Source: Ampullaceana balthica (Eukaryota; Mollusca; Gastropoda; Lymnaeidae). Taken from it: a stretch of DNA of 64,000 nt. This document shows positions 34,901 to 41,189 of the stretch, piece by piece. The stretch's first letter is position 1. Every line of letters starts with the position of its first letter. The stretch lies in contig CALYLW010000429.1 of assembly GCA_944989445.1 (NCBI GenBank), positions 248,001 to 312,000 on the forward strand, read 5' to 3'. The notes under the pieces were generated by a model. It saw nothing but the letters and a program-made list of their open reading frames with translations. It did no database searches and had not been told where the DNA came from. The position numbers and the translations under genes are program-made.

Positions 34901-35537
34901 CTTATACTTATTAACTGTAACTTATTAGGCTCCCTAATTAATATCAGCAGCCATTACTCATTATTATTATTTAATTTTAAAATGTAGGTCTAATAGTACA
35001 AATACTGTTATTCACTGTTAATACTCATATGATTACTAATAATTGTAATAAGTAATAATAGTACTAGACTAATCTTATTATGAATGCCTTAGGCCTATTT
35101 AATTTATTAACTCTTATTCGGATTCTACAATGACAATACTATTTATTCAAAATGTCAGCTTACCCTCTTGGTCCTCCAGGGCCTCTGGGTCCCATAAATC
35201 CACCTCGGCCACGAGGTCCAGGGAATCTATTGTATTTAAAATCACCCTGCATTCCATCCATCATGCTCATATCCATTTCGTTAGGGTTTTCACTGCCCAT
35301 TCCCATCATCATGTCGTTGCCCATGCCCATCATTCCACCTCCCATACCCATGTCGTCTTCCTCATTACCCATTCCCATGCCGTGATGGCCACTCATGTCT
35401 TCGCCGTTATGATCATGCATATTATCGTGCATGTTATCATGCTCCACGTCTTCCTCGTCGTCCATCATTCCAGAATTTGGACCATTTTCATCAGGCATGT
35501 CATCGCCCATAGCATCCATAGCTTCCATGTCCGCCAT
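602..35537 (-). CDS. TCERG1: TCERG1 (CA150) transcription elongation regulator 1, 19 coding exons, 3' end outside window
   Basis: Nuclear protein of the TCERG1/CA150 family, which binds splicing factors through WW domains and the phosphorylated RNA polymerase II tail through FF domains. Nineteen exons join with GT-AG borders and consistent phases into 3083 coding bases (about 1027 codons; human protein is about 1100). Domains in order: acidic Met/Asp/Gly-rich start (1-125), Gly/Pro/Met-rich segment (125-290), WW1 about 285-318, WW2 about 438-468, WW3 about 548-580, then FF1 to FF5 between 670 and 1025. The conserved strings '[17 protein letters not shown]' and '[17 protein letters not shown]' identify the family. 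The long Gln-Ala repeat of vertebrates is absent; only a short QAQ/AQAA stretch lies between WW1 and WW2. FF6, stop and 3' UTR lie before base 1. The start is the ATG at 35537, with A at -3 and G at +4. Confidence 0.97.
960..1156. repeat. Dispersed repeat fragment (empty site of the 19771 element) plus short MITE
   Basis: 960-1087 matches, inverted, the two flanks of the element at 19771-20924 (19690-19770 and 20925-20990) without that element between them. 1088-1156 resembles 45966-46053: TTTTTCAAAATAAATAGATT, then TTTTTGACGGGT and a terminal CACTAG-like end. Confidence 0.6.
1396..1571. mobile_element. Short hAT-type MITE, CAATGTTCCC termini
   Basis: Ends CAATGTTCCC and GGGAACATTG are inverted repeats flanked by 8-bp near-duplicates ATCAATAC/ATCAATAG. 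A diverged second copy lies at 31536-31699. 176 bp, no coding capacity. Confidence 0.65.
1779..1862 (-). CDS. TCERG1: TCERG1 exon 18 (first half of FF5)
   Basis: 28 codons, [19 protein letters not shown] then YSKFSSSDR; the Trp starting the FF fold is present. Donor GTAAGT at 1773-1778, acceptor AG at 1863-1864, both borders phase 0. Confidence 0.93.
2009..2185 (-). CDS. TCERG1: TCERG1 exon 17 (FF4)
   Basis: 59 codons from [20 protein letters not shown] to FHSLLDETE, one complete FF domain with the WxDxR start and KEKLF core. Donor GTAAAC next to 2009, acceptor AG at 2186-2187; both borders phase 0. Confidence 0.94.
2713..2898 (-). CDS. TCERG1: TCERG1 exon 16 (charged helix between FF3 and FF4)
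   Basis: 62 codons rich in Glu, Lys and Arg, with [20 protein letters not shown], the conserved linker helix. I chose the acceptor ending CTCAG at 2899-2900 because the previous exon ends in phase 0 and the join [14 protein letters not shown] matches the family spacing. An AG further upstream (after TTTAAATAG) would add residues. Confidence 0.88.
3071..3238 (-). CDS. TCERG1: TCERG1 exon 15 (FF3)
   Basis: 56 codons, [14 protein letters not shown] through [15 protein letters not shown] to KTLDE, a full FF domain. Acceptor TTTCCTTTCAG is strong; donor is GTTTGT, a weaker site. Phase 0 on both sides. Confidence 0.94.
3239..6621 (-). other. TCERG1 intron 14, AT-rich, no recognised element
   Basis: 3.4 kb between FF3 and FF2 exons. 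Read on both strands, I saw no terminal inverted repeats, RNA gene or protein homology. A locally GC-richer patch at about 4540-4690 has a short open frame with no family resemblance. Confidence 0.5.
6622..6772 (-). CDS. TCERG1: TCERG1 exon 14 (FF2)
   Basis: Encodes [19 protein letters not shown] to [14 protein letters not shown], the FF2 domain with the conserved FxDFAAK start. Acceptor TTTTTGTTAG at 6773-6774, donor GTAATT beside 6622. Enters with one base completing a split Lys codon, leaves at phase 0. Confidence 0.94.
7235..7391. mobile_element. Foldback MITE with 40-bp inverted arms
   Basis: Arms 7235-7274 and 7352-7391 are inverted repeats with one mismatch, beginning TAGTCAYAAACTAAG and including CACACAGGGGGACTC. 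Both sides carry AAAATAATTTTT (7223-7234; 7392-7403), a direct repeat of up to 12 bp. The AT-rich interior has no coding capacity. Superfamily uncertain; Mutator-like is possible from the long duplication. Confidence 0.7.
7874..8082 (-). CDS. TCERG1: TCERG1 exon 13 (FF1)
   Basis: Encodes [36 protein letters not shown] and a long basic/acidic helix ending ESKLHGK. This is the most conserved stretch of the gene. Donor GTAAGG next to 7874, acceptor CAAAACAG at 8083-8084; ends with two bases of a split codon. Confidence 0.96.
8199..8364 (-). CDS. TCERG1: TCERG1 exon 12 (linker helix before FF1)
   Basis: Encodes [15 protein letters not shown], then [19 protein letters not shown] and [13 protein letters not shown], matching the conserved linker just before FF1. 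Donor GTCAGT at 8199, acceptor ATTTAAG at 8365-8366. 166 bases; its first base completes a split Lys codon. Confidence 0.94.
8620..8674 (-). CDS. TCERG1: TCERG1 exon 11 (55-base basic/acidic microexon)
   Basis: Only 55 bases: [19 protein letters not shown], a nuclear-localisation-like Lys cluster after a Glu run. The first of two AG dinucleotides (8675-8676) keeps the phase from WW3; donor GTTAGT. Low complexity means identity rests on phase and position. Confidence 0.82.
8992..10668 (-). mobile_element. hAT (Charlie/GTF2IRD2-like) transposon, degenerate
   Basis: Terminal inverted repeats CAGGGGTCTCCAAACT and its complement bound 1677 bp. 8-bp target duplications CCCTAGAT (8984-8991) and CCCTAGTT (10669-10676) differ at one base. 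A perfect 22-bp GC palindrome sits near the right end (10625-10646), a feature of this hAT group. It inserted in TCERG1 intron 10. Confidence 0.92.
9193..10544 (-). pseudogene. hAT transposase relic, GTF2IRD2/SCAND3-like
   Basis: Three open pieces in different frames read as one transposase. 10544-9915 contains [20 protein letters not shown] and [10 protein letters not shown] (DDE-fold region with the catalytic-type Asp) and [11 protein letters not shown]. 9861-9670 contains [16 protein letters not shown]. 9498-9193 contains [20 protein letters not shown], the C-terminal dimerisation domain. No BED zinc finger is visible at the N-terminus. Frameshifts show it is not functional. Vertebrate GTF2IRD2 carries a domesticated relative; here it lies inside intact transposon ends, so I infer no host role. 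Confidence 0.88.
10930..11069 (-). CDS. TCERG1: TCERG1 exon 10 (WW3)
   Basis: Encodes [19 protein letters not shown] and [19 protein letters not shown], nearly the whole third WW domain; its first conserved Trp codon is split with exon 9 (TG|G). Acceptor TTTTTCAG at 11070-11071, donor GTGAGT at 10924-10929. Confidence 0.95.
13555..13740. mobile_element. hAT MITE, CAGTGCTTCTCAAA termini
   Basis: 186 bp with inverted ends CAGTGCTTCTCAAA/TTTGAGAAGCACTG and perfect 8-bp target duplications ATATATAG (13547-13554, 13741-13748). Copy B of the surrounding element has the unoccupied site with a single ATATATAG. Confidence 0.93.
13845..14326. mobile_element. hAT element TAGTGATGGGA, inside copy A
   Basis: Inverted ends TAGTGATGGGA/TCCCATCACTA with 8-bp duplications ATTAACGC and ATTAAGGC (one mismatch). 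The same insertion, at the same place in the host element, is found in copy B. Confidence 0.82.
15039..15133 (-). CDS. TCERG1: TCERG1 exon 9 (pre-WW3 linker)
   Basis: Encodes [20 protein letters not shown] and [11 protein letters not shown](W), the Met-Thr-Glu-Glu and PxPGTPW motifs seen just before WW3 in the family. Acceptor CATTCCAG at 15134-15135, donor GTAAAA at 15037-15038; ends with TG of the WW3 Trp codon. Confidence 0.93.
15874..16001 (-). CDS. TCERG1: TCERG1 exon 8 (Gln-rich then acidic linker)
   Basis: Encodes [20 protein letters not shown] then [15 protein letters not shown]. No fold expected; low-complexity linker between WW2 and WW3. Acceptor TTTTTTTACAG is strong, donor GTAAAT. 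Phase links exactly to exons 7 and 9. Confidence 0.88.
16084..17529 (+). mobile_element. Tigger-like TA/TIR composite element, copy B
   Basis: Ends CAGTGGGACCCGCTTAA and complement of CAGTGGGGCCCACTTAACTC, TA on each side (16082-16083, 17530-17531). Near-identical in structure to copy A but inverted, and lacking the 13555 hAT MITE. Subterminal GGTTATCTCG motifs occur near both ends. Confidence 0.85.
16231..16665. mobile_element. hAT element TAGTGATGGGA, inside copy B
   Basis: Ends TAGTGATGGGACGAT and ATCGTCCCATCACTA, with perfect 8-bp duplications GCGTTAAT (16223-16230, 16666-16673). 435 bp, non-coding. Orthologous to the insertion at 13845-14326. Confidence 0.87.
18029..18158 (-). CDS. TCERG1: TCERG1 exon 7 (WW2)
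   Basis: Encodes [20 protein letters not shown] and [20 protein letters not shown], a whole WW domain: both Trp, the YYH aromatic block and the WxKP end are visible. Acceptor TTATTTCTAG, donor GTATGA. Leaves one base of an Ala codon. Confidence 0.95.
18445..18596 (-). CDS. TCERG1: TCERG1 exon 6 (Pro/Met linker between WW1 and WW2)
   Basis: Encodes [35 protein letters not shown] and [13 protein letters not shown]. Acceptor is AAAGCAG at 18597-18598 with a poor pyrimidine tract; donor GTATGT. Phase agrees with both neighbours. Confidence 0.87.
19073..19135 (-). CDS. TCERG1: TCERG1 exon 5 (short Gln-rich exon)
   Basis: 63 bases encoding [20 protein letters not shown]. With the end of exon 4 it makes the only remnant of the vertebrate Gln-Ala repeat. 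Donor GTATGT, acceptor CATTTTAG at 19136-19137. Confidence 0.85.
19465..22213 (-). mobile_element. Tigger-like TA/TIR composite element, copy C (2.7 kb)
   Basis: Ends CAGTAGAATCCACTTAACTC and complement of CAGTAGAACCCAATTAAG with TA duplications. It shares terminal blocks and the TAGTGATGGGA hAT end (near 22060) with copies A and B, but also holds the CAGGCCTG element at 19771-20924. Confidence 0.75.
19771..20924. mobile_element. CAGGCCTGCCAACC-ended DNA element nested in copy C
   Basis: Inverted ends CAGGCCTGCCAACC/GGTTGGCAGGCCTG with direct repeats ACTTAT on both sides (19765-19770, 20925-20930). The uninterrupted target sequence is present at 960-1060. A related partial copy is at 32640-33060. 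A 6-bp duplication is unusual for hAT (8) or Tc1/mariner (2); superfamily not assigned. Confidence 0.75.
22252..22807. repeat. Possible small DNA element with AAGCCGACCCCCC repeats
   Basis: A 25-bp motif containing AAGCCGACCCCCCAA occurs at about 22315-22340 and 22730-22754, and inverted as GGTCGGCTTGCAAAC at about 22783. Left and right ends share TATACTYGTT. Boundaries uncertain. Confidence 0.35.
22955..23640 (-). pseudogene. mariner-type transposase relic
   Basis: Reading the minus strand across frameshifts gives, in order, [20 protein letters not shown] (helix-turn-helix region), [29 protein letters not shown] (the HDNA catalytic block) and near the end ICGDYVEK, all in mariner order. The part between the HTH and the first catalytic block is shortened. 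Stops and frameshifts make it inactive. Terminal repeats were not found. Confidence 0.8.
24198..24375 (-). CDS. TCERG1: TCERG1 exon 4 (second half of WW1)
   Basis: Encodes [20 protein letters not shown] then [17 protein letters not shown] and an Ala/Gly-rich tail. The YYY block and WTKP end of WW1 are intact. Acceptor TTTAATTGCAG at 24376-24377, donor GTATTT. Confidence 0.96.
24758..24937 (-). CDS. TCERG1: TCERG1 exon 3 (Pro-rich, first half of WW1)
   Basis: 60 codons: [20 protein letters not shown], then [17 protein letters not shown], then [11 protein letters not shown], which starts WW1 with its first Trp. Acceptor TTATCCTCAG, donor GTGGGT; phase 0 both sides. Confidence 0.95.
25560..27436 (+). 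mobile_element. Tigger-like TA/TIR composite element, copy D, right end missing
   Basis: Begins after TA (25558-25559) with CATTGGGGCCCGCTTAAGTC, then the shared GGGTATGAAAAATGGCGCCG block. The right side ends inside the shared GAGAATTTGGCGGT motif, so the last 80 bases or so are lost. The interior holds a TA microsatellite (25941-25971) and a Helitron-like segment. Confidence 0.72.
25940..26449 (+). mobile_element. Helitron-like segment inside copy D
   Basis: Ends GCAACGCACGACGGGACTG then CTAG before T, the CTRR-T form of Helitron 3' ends. It contains GGGCCCGGGGGCCCC and a TTTTTTTCTTATATTAGC block resembling the tandem elements at 49171-51539. It also has three copies of TGTTAAACTGACGTCATA (26309-26360). 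The left boundary is obscured by the TA repeat. Confidence 0.45.
27612..28822. mobile_element. hAT-type element, TAAGGTTGTTAA ends
   Basis: Inverted ends TAAGGTTGTTAA/TTAACAACCTTA with perfect 8-bp duplications ATAAAAAC (27604-27611, 28823-28830). Subterminal GGTTAACCGGTC occurs near both ends. Fragments of the same family sit inside Tigger-like copies B, C and E. No transposase. Confidence 0.78.
28831..29662. other. TCERG1 intron 2 remainder, nothing recognised
   Basis: AT-rich sequence without inverted ends, open frames or repeats that I could identify. Confidence 0.5.
29663..30008 (-). CDS. TCERG1: TCERG1 exon 2 (Gly/Pro/Met-rich region)
   Basis: 115 codons beginning [17 protein letters not shown] with tandem GMGPNGPG and PPGMGPPGM repeats and an RGPP block. 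The GRPPFDPN motif corresponds to the N-terminal Pro-rich region of the family. Acceptor TTATTTGCAG at 30009-30010, donor GTAAGG at 29661-29662. The tandem repeats make length changes likely between alleles. Confidence 0.93.
30170..31403 (+). mobile_element. Tigger-like TA/TIR composite element, copy E
   Basis: Ends CAGTCGAAACCGGTTAAGTC and complement of CAGTCGAACCCACTTAACTC with TA on both sides. It shares the GGGTATGAAAAATGGCG block and the GAGAATTTG block with the other copies. The interior starts a TAAGGTTGTTAACGG hAT end at about 30301. Confidence 0.82.
31536..31699. mobile_element. Short hAT-type MITE, second CAATGTTC copy
   Basis: Aligns over its length with 1396-1571 (shared TAAGATATCTGTGCGGC). 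The flanking 8-mers agree at only five of eight bases, so the duplication has decayed or the ends are misplaced. Confidence 0.55.
31845..32563 (+). mobile_element. Tigger-like element, copy F (right part only)
   Basis: Matches copy D from about 26795 onward and ends with GTGGGTTCGACTG. The left half is absent. It lies 440 bp from copy E in the same orientation. Confidence 0.7.
32640..33060. repeat. Partial copy of the CAGGCCTG element
   Basis: Matches the right third of 19771-20924, ending GGTTGACAAGCCTG at 33060. It contains an internal near-duplication of about 42 bp (32762-32848, GATTGGA..GAAGAAAAATTTAGAGAT). Confidence 0.6.
33061..33740 (-). pseudogene. CR1/L2-like LINE reverse transcriptase fragment
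   Basis: The minus strand reads across frames as PVSNLSF, then [17 protein letters not shown], then [20 protein letters not shown] and [12 protein letters not shown]. These are RT motifs A and B and the xxDD catalytic box (here VDD). Stops and frameshifts are frequent. Only the RT core is preserved; endonuclease and 3' end are absent. Confidence 0.82.
33737..34903. mobile_element. DNA element with TTATTCGCACGGTTTTGG ends
   Basis: Left end GATTATTCGCACGGTTTTGG at about 33740 is inverted as CCAAAACCGTGCGAATAACG at about 34881-34900. A further near-perfect palindrome, TTATCCGCACGGT then its complement, lies close to the right end at about 34828-34856. Target duplication not resolved. No coding capacity. 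Confidence 0.65.
35164..35537 (-). CDS. TCERG1: TCERG1 exon 1 (start codon; acidic Met/His/Asp-rich N-terminus)
   Basis: 125 codons starting [19 protein letters not shown], with repeated [12 protein letters not shown] and MGMG motifs and ending [12 protein letters not shown]. Donor GTAAGC beside 35164. The ATG at 35537 is preferred; the same frame extends four codons upstream only to a TTG. This Met/His/Asp-rich segment does not match the vertebrate N-terminus and looks lineage-specific. Confidence 0.9.
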
Positions 35538-35640
35538 GATTGACTCCAATATGAAAACTGACCTCGTTTTGGATAGTGTATTAGCATTGCAGCCTTATGA
35601 ATATTCATTAGCAAACAGCCGGATGTAAGAGGGGGGTAAT
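35538..35640 (-). promoter_or_regulatory. Probable TCERG1 5' UTR/proximal promoter
   Basis: About 100 bases upstream of the TCERG1 start. An ETS-type site (ACATCCGG on the gene strand, 35619-35626) is the only recognisable motif; no TATA box at a usable distance. Transcription start not determinable. Confidence 0.3.
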
Positions 35641-35976
35641 ACACCCAATTTTAAAATAAGTAAACTAGGAAGTTATTAATTCTAGTGAACATCAAGATTA
35701 CAACTAAAAAATTAAATTAGTAGGGTATTAAATTTTAAAATCATATGAGGCAATAAAAAATACGAACTTCAACTTATTTTTGTTTTTCTAAATGTAAAAT
35801 GTATTTTTGTTAACTGACAAAAGGCTATCCCTTTGCATAATTATTAAATAAAACTAAGTAAACTAGTTCGCAATATTATCAATCGAAGAATATAATCAGT
35901 AGCCTAAATATATTATTTTTTGAAAAAAATGTCCAGAAGTATTGCTTAATCTATTTCTTTTTATTAACTTTAAATT

Positions 35977-36206
35977 ATCTTATCTGTTTCAGACGCTCCT
36001 TCTATACAGAAGATTATTGCGTCCTACGCTTATCTATGGTTTGTGTTTAGTCCTGCATTCTTATTAATATTAAAGTTTTAAATGTTGATAAAGTGTTGGC
36101 TTTCCTGGTTTCTTCAGGCAACCCATTCCACGCCCGAATTCCGGACGAGAATAACGAAAATTTGTATGAGTTTGTTCTTGCATACGGAATAAGAAAGGTG
36201 TTTTTA
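35977..36206 (-). repeat. 3' end of LINE, copy 1 (split by a Harbinger-type element)
   Basis: Matches the LINE copy at 38936 onward over more than 200 bases, including the CAGACGCTCCTTCTATACAG tail. The match continues at 38875-38930, beyond the 2.7-kb insertion. 5'-truncated. Confidence 0.85.
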
Positions 36207-38874
36207 GGGGCCGTCCATAAATGACGTCACGCGATTTTGGCCGATTTTTACTCGTTACGCGTCGTCACAAAAAGTTAGACCCCCCCCCTCCAAAAATACG
36301 TCACAAAGCTTTGACACCCCCCCCCCAAAAAAAAAGAATAATTAAAAAAAACACCTTATTTTCAATTTGAAAATAAGAATGTTACAAATCACTTTTTTGT
36401 CATTTAAGTATTTATTTAATCTAGGTCTACATTGTAATATCGTAACATACCGAAGCTATGCAATAGGTCATTTTAATAAATTGTAAGCCAGTGCTTCTCA
36501 AACTTTTTCGTATTAGACGACCGGCAAGGATTTTTTCATTTCACCAGGTACTGGTGCATTCTTTTCCCGTTTTGACGTGATTTTCCCTGTACTGACGTGA
36601 TAGCAAAATGAGCCCCTAGATGGCTTAAAACCCTATAAGATTAAGTATGAATTCGGCTTGTTTTATCTAATAATTTTTTTTAAAATTTGTTTAGTTGCCA
36701 AGGCATAGCAAGACAGCTAACGAACATTGCAGCGGTAATGTCAAAAACCATTTGATGCGATTAACCTTCAAGCTGATATAACAAGGATCATTTCATTGTT
36801 GATAGACCTAAAATATAGATACAGGACGATTCCTCAAATTGATTTCGATCTTATAATGACAGTTTTCCTGCTAAATATATGCACGTCAAAGGCATTTGAT
36901 ACAAAATTACCACATTGATATCAAATCTCATGTTTTCTAAAAATTATTTGGTATGCGCTGGAAGAGGTATATGGCGAGTACTGTACGAATCCCACATTTG
37001 TACAGGAAAGTAGGGTGTCATCTTGTGCGTCGCAAAATACAGTAAAACTGCAAGTTGAAGACTGAAAAATACTATAACATTAATAAAATATCCAATGTCA
37101 TAACTTTAATAAAATATCCAATATCATAACTTTTTTACTCCGAAGCTCACGAGCTTTTTAGTTGTTTTTTTTTGTGTTGTTATTTTTTTCACAATTTTTT
37201 TCACGATTTCAAATACGCCACACAAGAGTTGTAAATATAATGCCACCAATGGACGAGGCGTGTTTAAATTGTTGCATTCTCTTGTGGAGTTTATAAACAA
37301 ATGAAAAATACATGGCTACCGCTATCGGGCGGTTTAAACGAGCGTTCGGTGAACAGCGGTATATTATCTCATTTGGTGTAAAAAGGGAACTCTTGGGGGT
37401 AATGCTGAATCATTGAGGGCATATAAATTTGCTAGAATCCGCTCCTTTTAGGTTAATAATAATATTAACATAAACTTTTTATAATTTTAATTTTTAGGTA
37501 TCCGATTGGACCGGTCCGTTTTTTTTAAAAACGTTTAATCTGCCTTCAAAAAACGAACTGTGTTAACATCCTTAGATTATATTTTATTTTAATGCATAAA
37601 AATTAAACATTGACTTTTAACCATCATCGTTAACTTCTTTGTTTAGAAAAAAAATAAATAATATTTTTAAAATGTACTTTTTAAAAAAATTCCTGATTTG
37701 ACTGTCGGGCATCTCGTAAGAAAGAGGTCGGCGAACATGGGTAAATTACCCCATCTGGGGTCAAAGGGAATTCTTGTGGGTAATGCAGACTCATTTAGTA
37801 CATATAACATCCACTACAATCCACTAGATATATTAAAATACGTCATGTGTACCATAATTTGTACGTGTACGCTTTGAACATATGCCCACTATTGAACCGG
37901 TTCCTTCCAGAAAATGCATTTTTAAAAATTTGACAACTATGTAGATTTCTTACCTACTTACTATACGAAGACACATAAATCCACCCTACTTTCATTTATA
38001 TTGACACGAGTGACAATAATCTTAATCCACATGACATGACTGTATCAAGTATCCTTTCTGTGATATTTAAAATTAATGCCTTAAAAACTGAGCTAAGGAG
38101 AAAAGTTGTTTTGTGCTACTCTCGAATTGCGATGTCAAGAATTTGATGCATTCAATAAAGTTAATGAATACTATTACATCTAGAATGACAAGGGGCGTTA
38201 GACCAAAAACCAATTGAACAATTATGTCAAAATTAAAACGTTTATAATTGTATCAAATAGACCACACCCCCCCCCAAAATGGATATTCCGTGTCCTACAC
38301 ATAATCCTATTCATATAATTTTTAGACACTTATCATGCTTGTAAAACTCACCAGTTGCATTTTGCGGTCTAACGACGCTCCCCCAAATCCCCGCCCGAGT
38401 CATGTGGGCAGGACCTCGAGTCTGGAACGTACACATAAACTTTTATATTTTGGTGTAACAGACAAAATAGTTCGCGGCAGGACTGCCGTAAGAGAACCAA
38501 ACGGAGCTGCGGTTACATCACAAATGCTTCGATGTCAACATCAAACGACGCAATTTTATGTTCTCTTGTGGGTTCTCAAACGTAAGAATTATAATTAGAT
38601 TTAATTTTCATTTCTTGATAACTTACGCAAACCGGCGTCTGATGGCCTACGCACCGGTACTTTGAGAAGCACTAATGGTTTTTAAAAATATGTTTTTAAA
38701 AAGTCATTAAATAAATTCTAAGCGACCAAATATTACAATCGAAGTTTTCTTTAAAGTTACCCTTTTGATGTGACGTCACATTTCTTCAACCCCCCTCCCC
38801 CCCTCGTCACGCATCGTCACACAAGTGTGACCCCCTCCCCCCCTAGGTGCGTGACGTCATTTATGGACGGCCCC
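36207..38874. mobile_element. Harbinger-type element with GGGGCCGTCCATAAATGACG ends
   Basis: Inverted ends GGGGCCGTCCATAAATGACG/CGTCATTTATGGACGGCCCC with 3-bp duplications TTA. LINE copy 2 at about 39167 supplies the uninterrupted target. PIF/Harbinger is inferred from TTA duplication and GGG-type ends. No transposase is visible; the body is mostly a nested hAT at 36489-38674. Confidence 0.85.
36489..38674. mobile_element. hAT element with CAGTGCTTCTCAAAC ends, nested
   Basis: Left end CAGTGCTTCTCAAACTTTTT and right end ACTTTGAGAAGCACTA are inverted; the same family as 13555-13740. The 8-mers beside the ends do not match, so the boundary duplication is lost. 2.2 kb without recognisable transposase. 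Confidence 0.6.
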
Positions 38875-38935
38875 TTATCCTTATGAGGCTTATGTCTATC
38901 TGAGGGTTGTATTAAGTTATCTTAAAAAACTATCT

Positions 38936-40425
38936 TATCTTATTTTATCTTATCTGTTACAGACGCTCCTTCTATACAGAAGATTATTGCGTCCTGCGCT
39001 TATCTATGGTTTGTGTTTAGCCCTGCATTTTTATCAGAGATTTAAATGTTGATAAAGTGTTGGTTTTTACTGGTTTCTTCAGGCAACCCATTCCACGCCC
39101 GAATTCCGGACTGGGAAGAACGAAAATTTGTATGTGTTGGTTCTTGCATACGGAATGGACAAAGGTGTTTTTATCCTTATGTCTATCTGAGGGTTGTATT
39201 AAGTTATATTTGTGTTGTATTTCTAAATTAGAGTTAATTGCTTTATGTATGATTACTACTTTACTCTTGGTTCTTCTATCCTCTAGTGTTTCAAGGCTTA
39301 ATGATTTAACTAATGGTGTTATTATAGTCAGTTTTGAATATTCTCCAGTAATGAACCTGGCAGCTTTTTTTTGGATTTGTTCTAGTTTATCAATGTTTTC
39401 TTTGGTGGATGGGTCCCATACAGAAGATGCATATTCTAGTACAGGTCTCACCAAAGTGAGATAGCATTTTAGTTTTATATCTTTATTACACTTGTAAAGG
39501 TTTCTTTTTATGAAGCCTAAGGTTTTGTTTGATTTTTTAATAACTTCATTGACATGGGGATTCCATGATAGTTTCTCATTTATTATGACTCCTAAGTATT
39601 TTGCATCTTTAGTTTGGGTTAGTTCCTTTTCATGAATGAAATATTTTGAATTTATTTGTTTCTTTTTCTTTGTTACTCTTAACAGTTGACACTTTTCTGG
39701 GTGGAAACTCATACTCCAGTTAGTTTCCCATTTTATCAATTCATCTAAGTCTTTTTTGTAAAATTTTGCTATCTTGTTCTGATTTAATTGTTCTATAGAT
39801 TATACTATCATCAGCAAATAACCTAACTTTTGTTCCTGTTGAGATTTTGTTGGGTAAATCATTTATATATATTAAAAAGAGTAAGGGACCTAGCACAGTT
39901 CCTTGTGGAACTTCTGAGTTAACCTTTATTGGTGCAGATTTATATCCATTAATTATTACAGTTAGCTCCCTGCCCAAAAGGAAGTCTTGGATCCAGTGAT
40001 GTAAGGAACCTGAGATTCCAAAGTAGTTAAGTTTTTTTTAAAAAAGTAAACTAAGGTGGTGAACTTTGTCAAATGCTTTTGAGAAGTCTAGTAATATTGT
40101 ATCTTTTTGATCATTTTTGTCTAATTAAAGCCTTTTGATAGTTCATCTATTAAACCTATTAATTCTGTTTCACATGATCTGTTTTTTCTAAAGCCGTGTT
40201 GATGTGGGCATAGGGCATTATATTTGTCAAGGTGGTTAACTATTCTACTATATATTATGTGTTCTGGTAATTTACAGGTGATACTAGTGAGTGATACAGG
40301 CCTGTAATTACCAGGGTCTGATTTATCCCCTTTCTTAAATTGAAGGTGGAAAACTACACTTTACCATACTTAATATTTGTTCCCTTCTGTCTTTAATGGT
40401 TTAGTGATATTTACTAGAAATAAAA
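38936..40425 (-). mobile_element. Jockey/CR1-group LINE, copy 2, 5'-truncated
   Basis: Minus-strand element ending at about 38936 with a GATAAGATAA-type simple repeat tail. It carries a near-complete RT domain plus 3' UTR. The 5' side stops at a small Helitron-like insertion at 40426. The first 220 bases of its 3' end also occur at 35977. Confidence 0.85.
39017..40140 (-). pseudogene. LINE reverse transcriptase with C-terminal domain, degenerate
   Basis: Across frames the minus strand gives TILLDFSKAFDKVHH (motif A), VPQGTVLGPLLFLIYINDLP (motif B), VRLFADDSIIYR (xADD catalytic box), then a 240-codon open stretch with YLGVIINEKLSWNPH and LEYASSVWDPSTKENIDKLE, the post-RT region. A frameshift lies near 39740. 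The long open 3' part suggests fairly recent activity compared with other relics here. Confidence 0.88.
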
Positions 40426-40733
40426 TCTTCTATATTTATAATTCACCAAAACAAGCACAAGACGAGTGCTAATAAGCATGACGAATAACCCTCGCTAGGG
40501 TCGGCCAATCACAGTTAATGGTTGGCAAGTTAGGGTAGTGCAGGGTGGGGGACAGGTAGCTAGCCGCATTGCACATGTCTCGAGACCAACAATGCGTCTG
40601 CTCCCCCCCCCCGACGTTCACTCGCGTTGTTTTAATTTCTTCGTGCTGTCGTTTGTGTCTGTTCTTCCCCCCCTTTCTTTGCATTATCTATGAGCAAGTC
40701 TGCGGCGTATGCTACGCCGCGGGTCGTATCTAG
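40426..40733 (+). mobile_element. Small Helitron-like element
   Basis: Begins TCTTCTATATTT after A and ends CTAG before T. Near the 3' end is an 8-bp stem hairpin, GCGGCGTA-TGC-TACGCCGC, ten bases before CTAG. This is the Helitron terminal pattern (5' TC, hairpin, CTRR, A/T insertion). 308 bp, non-coding. Confidence 0.6.
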
Positions 40734-41189
40734 TATTATAATAGAGTATTAAATCAATATTGCTTGTCGCCAACACTTTGGAAAGCACTGCAGAAGATCA
40801 TCTATTTTAACATTTATATCGTTTGGGGAAAACGTAACAATACCTAAAAGCAAAGGAAAAGTGAAACAGATCCCCGCCCCCGCGCGTGGAAACTATAAAA
40901 TCTCTCTCTCTTCCCCCCCCCCAACAGAAAAAAAATCCGACAGAAGTCTTTGACCTACCAAAATACAGTGAGGGAAAAAGCCAACCTCCTTGTCTGTAAA
41001 AGTAAAAGCAGGAAGCCCCGAAGGCCTTTTCAGACCAAAAAGGAATGTCTACATGCAGTCTACATGTTCTGCATATGACAACTAGAGAGGTACGGAGTAT
41101 TAATGAAATATCCACCAAACGAAGCGATATCGGGTCCAAGTCATATGGTTAAGTACGAACGAACTTTAATCCAGAATTATAGGCATTAT

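Noticed and set aside
35535..35549. Earlier start of TCERG1 at 35549
   Set aside because: That codon is TTG; the first ATG with good context is at 35537.
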